Shown: piece by piece, positions 57,065-64,000 of the stretch
Numbering within the stretch: position 1 is the first letter of the stretch
How the letters are laid out: the number at the start of each line of letters is the position of its first letter
Assembly (NCBI GenBank): GCA_037176845.1
Contig: JAYKXP010000003.1
Span: forward strand, 992,001 to 1,056,000
Source: Paramarasmius palmivorus
Lineage: Eukaryota; Basidiomycota; Agaricomycetes; Agaricales; Marasmiaceae
Direction: 5' to 3'
DNA length: 64,000 bases
Made by a program: the position numbers and the translations under genes
The notes under the pieces: generated by a model
Told to the model about the DNA's origin: nothing
Database searches by the model: none
Seen by the model: the letters and a program-made list of their open reading frames with translations, nothing else

Positions 57065-57703
57065 TCAAACAACAACCGCGGGACTCCTCGAGTGCGAGTT
57101 GTGTATTGAGAAGAAGCGCGAGCAAGTCATGCCACCTTCTGTGCTCGACGACATGGTAGACTTTTTTCTGCGACGTGCAGACGAGTCCGAGGATGAAGAT
57201 GATGATGTTGACGTTCTAGGCGAAGACGTCGTTGAAGATAAAGAAGGAATGATTGGCGACACGGGTAACACACCATCCTGTGCCTTTAGAGTAGGCTGGC
57301 TCAGAACGAAAGCCGGGATAGGTGGTACAGGTGGTGGTGGTGAAGCGAGAGTAGGACTCGCAGGTGGTGATCGATAAGGAATAGCATGGCTCAAGCTGAG
57401 CTTTGGACTCGTTCTGGGAAATGGTGAGGTCGGTTGAAGAGGTTGATTCGAGCTGGTTCTTGGAGTCGGTGGTGGCGAGGGTTTTAGTATGCCTTTCGAG
57501 ACCGACTTTCTAATTGCTTTTCTCTTCTCATTCTCCGACTTTTTCTCGATAGAAGAATCAAAAGATTTTGCGTGATGCAACTGGAGATGGTGAGGTCGTC
57601 TGCGATGAGGAGGAGGAAGAGGAAGAGTAGACGACTCTAATGTGGGAGAAGGCGCTCTTGGGGGAGGAGATGCTGGGCGCACGAATATTGAAGAGGAGGG
57701 CAT
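57065..57703 (-). CDS. Pro/Ser-rich protein, copy 1 of 2
   Basis: Single-exon protein of 212 residues, Pro-, Ser- and His-rich and likely disordered; function unknown. It starts MPSSSIFVRPASPPPRAPSP and has blocks shared with the gene at 61034: HLQLHH, RKSVSKGILKPSP, HAIPYRSPPASPT and PPVPPIPAF. The shared KSVSKGILKPSP core could be a short linear motif, for example a kinase or 14-3-3 site, but that is inference. It is transcribed away from its paralog, with a TATA box and a GACGCGTC palindrome upstream. Confidence 0.85.
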   Translation of the reverse strand: MPSSSIFVRPASPPPRAPSPTLESSTLPLPPPHRRRPHHLQLHHAKSFDSSIEKKSENEKRKAIRKSVSKGILKPSPPPTPRTSSNQPLQPTSPFPRTSPKLSLSHAIPYRSPPASPTLASPPPPVPPIPAFVLSQPTLKAQDGVLPVSPIIPSLSSTTSSPRTSTSSSSSSDSSARRRKKSTMSSSTEGGMTCSRFFSIHNSHSRSPAVVV

Positions 57704-57745
57704 TGTGTGACTGGGGATATGGAAGTTGGACTGTTCATGGCTGTG

Positions 57746-57753
57746 GACGCGTC
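57746..57753. promoter_or_regulatory. GACGCGTC palindrome upstream of Pro-rich copy 1
   Basis: Perfect 8-bp palindrome 43-50 nt upstream of the start, between the TATA box and the ATG. The same 8-mer is in the same place in the paralog (60980-60987). Confidence 0.45.
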
Positions 57754-57755
57754 GG

Positions 57756-57762
57756 CTTTATA
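57756..57762 (-). promoter_or_regulatory. TATA box of Pro-rich copy 1
   Basis: TATAAAG on the minus strand, about 55 nt upstream of the start codon. Confidence 0.45.
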
Positions 57763-57951
57763 TCGCAATTGGTAGTTTTGGTTTGAAACAAACCGTGTCA
57801 CAGAAAAATGCGTGTGACGAAAGCGTGTCACGGATCGAGATCAAATCTCGGACTAGGCGCCCGCCGCTCGGAAGCGAATTTATCATTTTATTTTCTTATT
57901 TTATTTTTACTTTTTTCACTCGCCCTTCACGGCATTCGCCTATCACTCAAG

Positions 57952-58004
57952 TCACCTCAAAGCACCCAATGCAATCTCAGAGCACTTCAAATCACCTCAA
58001 AGCA
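57952..58004. repeat. Short imperfect direct repeat
   Basis: TCACCTCAAAGCA occurs at 57952-57964 and again at 57992-58004, a 40-nt spacing, with a partial third unit (AGCACTTCAA) between. Probably local slippage. Confidence 0.5.
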
Positions 58005-59817
58005 ACCAACCTTTTCACGCATTTCTCTCTTTTTTTTTTCTTCTTTGCCGATAATTTCGTCTAGCAATTCATTTCATTCCCAAGGCAGCAGCCTCGAGGT
58101 CACTTATTCATTTACGGCTATAATGCGGTTGCTGACTCGAGGTCCATTCGATGCAAATTTTTCCTCTTTCGTCTTCCGAAATCTCCAGTTTACGAAGTCC
58201 AGACACTTCCTCATCGAATCACCAATCTACTGCACCGTGAAAAACGGCTACCAAGTGATATCCAATGCTATGCTGCCTCTGATGCGCTCTTTTTCTTGAT
58301 ATGATGCGAAACGTTTCTCTGGCTGTGATCTTCCCGGACTCCAGTTATCTTTCGGGGAGACGAGTGTAGTAAACTGCTTCAGTCTATGACAATTTTGGAT
58401 CATCCACCGTAGCTGGGTGCTTGCTGCTATTCTCAGTCTACTGCGCTGCGGCTTTGCAAAAAAAAAGAACCCAATAATTATTCCCCGACCCTCCCGGAAC
58501 GGCGAATCCATCTAATCTCATTTAAAGCCACTGTAGATCCCCGACTCTTGCAATCACTTCTGTGCAATTAATTCATCTTTGACGTGACTTCGACCTGTCG
58601 TCGCAGTCATTTCATTTAGGCACCTCCACGTGTTACGCTTGCGCCGCTGAAATCGCCATTGTCATCAAACCTAGGTCTTTTGCTCGCAGTCAACGTTTCA
58701 ACTCATGGATCCAAGTTGAGGCTTACCATGTCCAAGTCCTCTATTTTGGATTCCTCCAGAGTTCCAACGCTTAGCATATTCACATCCATGGGTTCCTAGG
58801 ACTCCGACTCCATCCGACTCGGACAACTCGCTTCGAATTCTTTGGATTTATTACCTCGCACGTCACTGGCAGTCGTAAGCCACAGAAGCCCCGATTTGGC
58901 GGACAATGCAAACACGTTCCTTACAAAGTTCTAGATTCGCATTCGCACCTATGTCTCTTCAATAGGACTCGGGATCGGTTGCCGACCTGAAACGACCATT
59001 CGACGGACGGATGGAGCCACTTGGGGGAACCTTGGGTCTGCTGCCTTGAAGCTTGAGGTCTTATGACGCACATGAGGACGGCCAACTCAGGGGAAAAAGG
59101 TGAAGACGCGTCGCGTAGAGTTTGTTGTGTGGCGTTTTACGTCCCCGGCTCAGGACAGCACTTGGAAGCCTATTGTTCAGACTGACTCAACGCCAGGGAC
59201 AGCCAGGCTTTGTTGGCAACTCATTTTCATCGATATCGCTTGGTGCTACGAGGCTATCACTCAAATGACTCCCCAACGTCTATTGTTCTTTCGAAGCTTT
59301 GACTCCTAGGCTACCTTCAAGGCTCACATCCCGATTATCATTCCCCATTGTTACGCCATGATCCATCTATTTTAGCAATCTTTTCCATATAATCCTTACC
59401 TCAAGCTCCACTACCGCTGTGACCTTCAAATTGCCATGCCCAGGAGCTCGGGACCGCTTGGCGAAGTGCGCCTTCCGAACAGTCAAATACTCACTAGTCG
59501 TGATTGGTGGAGGCTTTGGCATTAGTCTGACTGATGACTGGAGAAGTATACTGGCGTCATGGGTCGGTTAATACGGAACTTGCGCACTTTGTCGCTTAGT
59601 ACAGTAAAGTGCGACCCTATCAGAATCCAGATTGATGGAGATGGGATGATACGGTGCTAACACTGGCAGATAATCGGCATCTTAATGGCTTTTCGTGAGA
59701 GAACGAGGTGCTGGGTTTTGACTCGGGCGTCATGGTCGAGTGGACTCCAGGTGATCTTCTCGAATGCCAAAAAGTAGAGCTGAGGGATCGATAAGGATCA
59801 GACTCGAGCTCACCATC

Positions 59818-59908
59818 GGGCACATGGTGTAGTTGGTTATCACATCCGCTTAGCAACGTCTTTCAGTGCAACTGCGGGGGGTGCTGGGTTCAATTCCCAG
59901 TGTGTCCA
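59818..59908 (+). tRNA. tRNA-Ala (AGC) with a 17-nt intron
   Basis: A full cloverleaf can be drawn. The acceptor stem is GGGCACA/TGTGTCC (one G-U pair) with discriminator A. The D arm is GTGTAGTTGGTTATCAC. The anticodon stem TCCGC/GCGGG has a loop starting TTAGCA, so the anticodon is AGC. The T arm CTGGG-TTCAATT-CCCAG is perfect. The loop is enlarged by 17 nt (ACGTCTTTCAGTGCAAC) just after position 37, the standard place for eukaryotic tRNA introns. Removing it leaves a 74-nt tRNA. A TTTT pol III terminator follows at 59930. Confidence 0.85.
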
Positions 59909-59929
59909 AGTATGGCGGTGCGATGAAAC

Positions 59930-59933
59930 TTTT
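59930..59933 (+). terminator. Pol III TTTT terminator of tRNA-Ala
   Basis: A run of four T begins 22 nt after the tRNA, suiting RNA polymerase III termination. Confidence 0.5.
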
Positions 59934-59963
59934 GTCTTCCTCCCCTCGAGGAGAGCTTTTTCC

Positions 59964-60394
59964 TCAGCGCACAAACGACCCCGTTGTATGAAAATTGTTG
60001 TGTTTATCGTTTAGCGCCCAGGTAGCACGAGCGCTCAAATTCATACTCGTGACCGTGTTCCCTTGAAGAGTTGAACCGTCGGAACCAGCGATGGCGTCAA
60101 ACTCATCCCCGACAGTCATCCAGGGACGTTTGACTGGTGAGCGAAGGAGACGGATCCGGATGGGTTTGAGCTGAGCTGAACCCGATAAGAGTATCCACCA
60201 GTAAGGGCCCAGTGGCCGTTCTCTTCCGATGTCGACGCTGACTGAACATTCTCCAGGAGGATCATTACATTCTTTGAACAGGAAAAACGGCTCTTTTTGT
60301 CGGAAAACGAGGATCGCAGATAATTGAAAAACTGATCTAGATAACACGGACGTCGCCGACGTGAATTGAGGTTACCTTTTTTCGAGTCTTCCAT
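59964..60394 (-). CDS. Small orphan protein, 128 residues
   Basis: I do not recognise it. A 19-nt first exon (60376-60394, MEDSKK plus one base) and a 44-nt intron (GTAACC...ATCAG, 60332-60375) join in phase to a second exon (59964-60331). That gives a continuous 128-residue protein beginning MEDSKKVFQLSAILVFRQKE. It is basic in the middle (RIRLLRSPVKRPWMTVGDEF), has three or four Cys and aromatic strands (PLGPYWWILLSG), and no signal peptide or membrane segment. An in-frame stop just precedes the ATG, which fixes the start. It runs tail to tail with the tRNA. Confidence 0.5.
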
Positions 60395-60954
60395 TTCCTG
60401 TCACCGATATTGAAAACTGCCCATTATAACACACGGACGGCGATAGCACGCATCTGGATCCTTGGTTTTGCCTGTTTCTTACCCAAAGCGTCCTTCAATG
60501 CCCGTATGTTTGAGGATGCTGACAGTGAGAGCTCACACAGGTTTTCTTTCTCTAGGCAGCACATTTTCTCGGCATCCCGTCGTTCAGGACGTCAATGATC
60601 GGGACTTTCCAGCGCTGTATCTCGCTAAACGCTTGACGAGCACATTCCGCTCTGTGACTTAGACTATGATTAGTGAGTGCTCGCTTATTTGGCTGAATGA
60701 CGCTCAAATTACAGGTAATGCAGATACCCTTCACCTTTCCTTTGTCTGTGCCGGTCGTAGGCCAGCTGTTCACATATGCATTTCTTGCGCGTGCATTACT
60801 CCTCAAACGGAGCGGAAGCATACAAATATTGAGCGCCTAGGCTCTAGATCAAGATCGGAGACACCTCGTTGTGTGATTCTATGAAGCGGAGATCTGACAG
60901 GTTCCAACCACCCGCGTTTCATCGCTTCGCCTTTGCATCGTGTTGGTGTGACTT

Positions 60955-60963
60955 ATATAAAAA
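60955..60963 (+). promoter_or_regulatory. TATA box of Pro-rich copy 2
   Basis: TATATAAAA, about 71-79 nt upstream of the start at 61034. Confidence 0.55.
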
Positions 60964-60979
60964 CAAGCATGAAGACCAC

Positions 60980-60987
60980 GACGCGTC
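60980..60987. promoter_or_regulatory. GACGCGTC palindrome upstream of Pro-rich copy 2
   Basis: The same 8-bp palindrome as at 57746, 47-54 nt upstream of the ATG and again downstream of the TATA box. Confidence 0.45.
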
Positions 60988-61033
60988 CCATTCCTTTCAT
61001 ATACCACAAAAAAACTAAACCTTATCTCTAATA

Positions 61034-61750
61034 ATGGCTCGTACGTCCATATTCGTCCGTCCACCCTCTCCGCCACCGCGAGCACCTTCGCCAACACCTC
61101 ACACGGCCAGTCTCCCGCCTCCACGTCGACCTAGGCCACAGCACCTTCAACTGCATCATACGCGATCATGGGACGGCGGTTATGCAACAATATTAGAAGA
61201 GGAAAGAGCAAAGCAGAAGGACGAACAGGCTACCAGGGATCCCACTGTGCGGAAGACAGTCTCAAAAGGCATATTGAAACCAAGTCCAGCACCACGGTCA
61301 AACTCTTCTCCCCTGCCTTCTCCATTACCTCCCCTTAGCCCTAGAGGTAGCAGGGTACCCTTATCCAGCGCTATTCCTTACAAGTCTCCTCCGCCGAGTC
61401 CAACCGTGACTTCGCCTCCGCCTGTGCCACCTCTCCCGGCCTTTGCTATCGAGCAGGCCTCTTCACCGCGGACTATTCATTTCCCCTTGTCGCCGACAAG
61501 AACACCATCGTCACCTTTACCTTCCCCGTTACCTTCACCTACACCGAGAAAGTCCTCGTCATTATCGGTGTCCATGACGGTGACATCGGCAGTACGGAAG
61601 ATTTCCTTGTCCGTCGGGTTGAAATCTTCGCAAGTGCACAAGAAGAAAAGCATGTCCACTTCGATTCAAGAGGGTGAAAGGTCGTCATTGCCTTATCTTT
61701 CCGGAAGCCCCCGTCGGAGACGAGGGAGCGGGGCATCGAGCGCGATATGA
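61034..61750 (+). CDS. Pro/Ser-rich protein, copy 2 of 2
   Basis: Single-exon protein of 238 residues, paralog of 57065-57703. It begins MARTSIFVRPPSPPPRAPSP and shares HLQLHHTRSWD, RKTVSKGILKPSPAP, SSAIPYKSPPPSPT and PPVPPLPAF. A charged helix-like insert (ATILEEERAKQKDEQATRD) sits between the first and second shared blocks. The tail is Ser-rich and basic (SLPYLSGSPRRRRGSGASS). Likely disordered; function unknown. A strong TATA box suggests high expression. Confidence 0.85.
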   Translation: MARTSIFVRPPSPPPRAPSPTPHTASLPPPRRPRPQHLQLHHTRSWDGGYATILEEERAKQKDEQATRDPTVRKTVSKGILKPSPAPRSNSSPLPSPLPPLSPRGSRVPLSSAIPYKSPPPSPTVTSPPPVPPLPAFAIEQASSPRTIHFPLSPTRTPSSPLPSPLPSPTPRKSSSLSVSMTVTSAVRKISLSVGLKSSQVHKKKSMSTSIQEGERSSLPYLSGSPRRRRGSGASSAI

Positions 61751-61998
61751 ACAACATTTTTATGTTATATGCCTCTACTATGATGGACTGCATCCGCACA
61801 TGTTTCGAGCCAAAATACAATAGAATATATCCCGTTAGAAGTCATTCTCTAATTACGCTCCTTTTTCGTATCCTTACGCTTCACACCTTGCATACTATAC
61901 CGTACAACCTTTGATGTTCTCTTCGCTGCATTCCTTACTGTATCCTTATTCAACACGCATATTGTTCTCCTAGGTCATAAGAATTTGGATATCTTGGT

Positions 61999-62881
61999 TT
62001 ACCAATACATTGGAGTTTTGGGTTTTCCGGTGTGATATGATGCTACTGTTGCTACATCGCTGGGTATATTGCGCATCTCATCGCTACCGACAAGTGTCGT
62101 GACACTAGACTCGTATTCAGAGGTGGTGGGTGGTCGTCGTTGTAGCTTTGTGTGTCGCGGCGGTGAGCGTGTGATGATTTGAGGGATAACTGGTACCCAT
62201 CAGTATTAGAAAGAGAATTATGCAAGAGAGAGACCCACCAGTTGGAGCACGAGCGCGTTCCAATATCCGTTTTCTGTGTAACAAAATACCGGCAAGTAAT
62301 GTGAGGACTATGAAGGCCGCGACGACTACTCCAACAACCACGCCTGTGTCGACCATGGGTGTCGATTCCAAATTGGCGGATGAAGATGGAGATGTAGGCG
62401 TGAAAGGGACATCCAAGGACGAAGGGCTAAGGATAACTGTGGTCGGCTGTGCAAGGACGATCCTGCTCAGGAAGAAGGAGCAATTCGGGGAGATTTGAAC
62501 GACATCTAGCTCCAAGGTGTGATTCCGGGACTGTAAGGTAACGCAATCGAAGAGGGGTGTCTGTTCCGGGTGCGGACTGTCCAACGCGACTTGGATAGTA
62601 GGAAGGTCACAGCTGCCAGTGCTTAGGGTGACGTTGATAGTAGGAGGTTTGCCATCTCCAGAAGTTTGCCGTGCCTTTCCAAATACCTGGACATTAACGC
62701 CTACGTGCCCGTCAGGAGGGGAGGAAAGGTGTAGTGTGATTTGTATACCTGAGTTGCCAGTGAAAGAAAGGGCGGCTTGTGCTCCTTGTTGGCTTGTAGA
62801 TCCTAAATCCTGTGAATCCCAGGGAGGATCGTCAGAATATCGCATGCGGGAGTCCGAGGAGAGTATAGTCTCGATAGACAT
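61999..62881 (-). CDS. Single-pass membrane protein, copy 2 of 3
   Basis: Second member of the family at 33922. Start MSIETILSSDSRMRYSDDPP, then GSTSQQGAQAALSFTGNSG, VNVQVFGKARQTSGDGKPP, DCVTLQSRNHTLELDVVQIS, a Ser/Pro/Thr stalk, the helix VVVGVVVAAFIVLTLLAGIL and RKRILERARAPT. Removing a 48-nt stop-free intron inside the open frame (GTATAC...CACGTAG, near 62700-62750) gives the same GNSG/VNVQVFG join as copy 1. A second intron after ARAPT leads to the tail ending DVATVASYHTGKPKTPMYW, stop at 61999. No signal peptide. Function unknown. Confidence 0.8.
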
Positions 62882-63187
62882 AGTCGAGAAGAGAAGAGAT
62901 GGTGGTGTGTTTGAAAGAAGACAAGGGAAGGGTGTGACACTACTTGCGAGTAGAACCCGATCCATCACTGCTGCAAATGATGAACAGCTTCGGTCGGCAA
63001 GCAGTTATGAATGATTGATTCGGAGTGGAAGTTGAGAGGTATCACTGGCCACTATGCCAGCGCTTGACGAAAAGATGATGATCAATCATATAACCAGATA
63101 TCGCAGATGGAGTCACACTGTGAAGACAGAGAAAACGCGTTCCAGTTCCACTCGTGAACGTCTAATCAAACATGGGGATTTCGATAC
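62882..63187. other. Intergenic between tandem membrane-protein copies
   Basis: About 300 bases separating copies 2 and 3 on the same strand, holding the promoter of copy 2. No other gene was seen. Confidence 0.45.
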
Positions 63188-64000
63188 TTAGTACAGGATG
63201 ATTTTGGTATCCCGTGCACTATATGTTGCTACTGTCGCTACCCTTGTCCCCGTGGTCTCTGGTGGATGCGAGCCTACGGTCACGAGTGTCGGTGTATAGT
63301 GCAGAGAATCCGTGTGTGGCAACTCGGCCACCGTTGAAGTAGCTATCGTGAGCGATGCTGGATCTTGTTGGGTGAAAACGTTAGAGCTAACAGTGAAGGA
63401 AAAACAGAGTCACCTGGGGGTTCAGCCGATACACGACCGTGCTTCAGTCTTCGCCTGCGGCAGAGAAGGAAGCTAACGCATGCTGTGAAGATGACGAAGA
63501 GTGCGACTATTCCTCCGATAAGGACACCGTTGCTAGTCGAAGCTGTGTGCGGTTTTGTGATGGCAGATGTGACTGGAAGTGTCGCAAGGGAAGTTTCACT
63601 GTCCCCCGGTGAAATTAGAGAAGTAGTAGGATTGCTGGATAGCGTGATTGGACCATGGAGCTCAACCTTGCTGAAGGCGAAGGAACGACTTGGGCTGGCG
63701 TCAATGACATCTATCTCCAATGTGTGGTTTCCGGTGGCTGTGACGATGCACTGGAAAATAACACTTTCCCATGTAGAGTCGGTAATAATCGCGGAAGCGG
63801 GAGAATTACTGCAGTCGTCCACGGATATGGAGGCGGTAGAGGGACTACTGGTGAGTGTGTCCGTTTTGTATACCCGAATACTGCTGTCTGCATCCAGTTT
63901 CAAATCAGAATAGCCAAAAATCGAGCCCGAACACACACCTTTAACAGCTTTGAACGAAAATGCAGCTTTTGCACCTGCACTCCGTGCGACTACATTGTTA
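63188..64000 (-). CDS. Single-pass membrane protein, copy 3 of 3, 5' end off window
   Basis: Third member of the family; the first exon runs past the right edge. Visible from 64000 downward: NNVVARSAGAKAAFSFKAVK (the QQGA...F.G block of the other copies), an intron ending near 63887, DSSIRVYKTDTLTSSPS, QCIVTATGNHTLEIDVIDAS, the stalk, helix GVLIGGIVALFVIFTACVSFL and CRRRRLKHGRVSAEPP. After another intron (about 63364-63411) the tail ends RVATVATYSARDTKIILY at 63188, matching the tail of copy 2. The ectodomain has diverged more than copies 1 and 2 have from each other. Confidence 0.75.

Larger units (their letters stand above)
57704..59817. other. Long gene-poor region
   Basis: About 2.1 kb with no gene I can support. 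It has the promoter of the Pro-rich gene on the left, T-rich runs, and a small imperfect direct repeat (TCACCTCAAAGCA at 57952-57964 and 57992-58004). Open stretches at 57808-58299 and 59100-59309 (plus) have no family and poor codon texture. No transposon ends or transposase were recognised. Confidence 0.45.
60395..61033. other. Divergent intergenic region
   Basis: About 640 bases between the small orphan gene (minus) and the Pro-rich gene (plus). The right end holds a TATA box and a GACGCGTC palindrome. A minus-strand open stretch at 60552-60821 has no family. Confidence 0.4.

Noticed and set aside
57952..58004. Possible CRISPR-like or satellite array
   Set aside because: Only two full 13-nt units; in a eukaryotic genome this is simple slippage.
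57808..58299. Plus-strand 163-codon open frame
   Set aside because: Low-complexity Ser/Phe/Leu translation from T-rich DNA, no family; treated as chance.
57704..61033. Transposon or LTR element in the gene-poor stretch
   Set aside because: No transposase, reverse transcriptase, terminal repeats or target-site duplication could be found by eye.

Overview
The window looks like nuclear DNA from a mushroom-forming basidiomycete (Agaricomycetes). Genes are packed at about one per 2 kb on both strands and are cut by many short introns of roughly 45-60 nt with GT(A/G)NGN...YAG borders. Several proteins are of fungal type (BSD2, EMC10, PRM10/ThrE, SLX4 with its fungal tail, GtaA-type glutaminases). 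All product names come from reading translations by eye; no database search was run. Exon joins were worked out by reading frame and splice sites, so gene outer limits are firmer than internal borders.

Layout. 0-7.4 kb: 3' part of mitoribosomal bS18m, proteasome deubiquitinase RPN11, an unrecognised 596-aa protein, and GARP tethering subunit VPS52. 7.6-14.4 kb: EFR3, a secreted aldose 1-epimerase and a small single-BRCT protein. 14.6-28.6 kb: folylpolyglutamate synthase, SLX4, importin-11/KAP120, peroxin PEX2, polyprenyl diphosphate synthase COQ1 and cytosolic PheRS alpha. 28.7-33.6 kb: a same-strand run of ThrE/PRM10 exporter, GNAT acetyltransferase and BSD2. 33.9-45.5 kb: a single-pass membrane protein, a NADAR-domain protein, EMC10, a FAD oxidoreductase, DOM34/Pelota and a CPD photolyase. 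45.6-54.1 kb: a block of secreted enzymes, two divergent GtaA-type glutaminases with a GH18 chitinase-like gene between them. 54.1-64 kb: a gene-poor accessory stretch with a small HSP20 gene under heat-shock elements, an inverted pair of Pro/Ser-rich paralogs, an intron-containing tRNA-Ala, a short orphan gene, and two more copies of the membrane protein seen at 33.9 kb.

Most genes are unrelated housekeeping genes. Many sit head to head over short shared promoters (RPN11/unknown, BRCT/FPGS, SLX4/KAP120, PEX2/COQ1, FAD oxidoreductase/DOM34). No transposon, CRISPR array or secondary-metabolite cluster was recognised. The most unusual material is the local paralogy at the right end: three membrane-protein copies, two Pro-rich copies sharing a promoter palindrome, and the diverged glutaminase pair around GH18.
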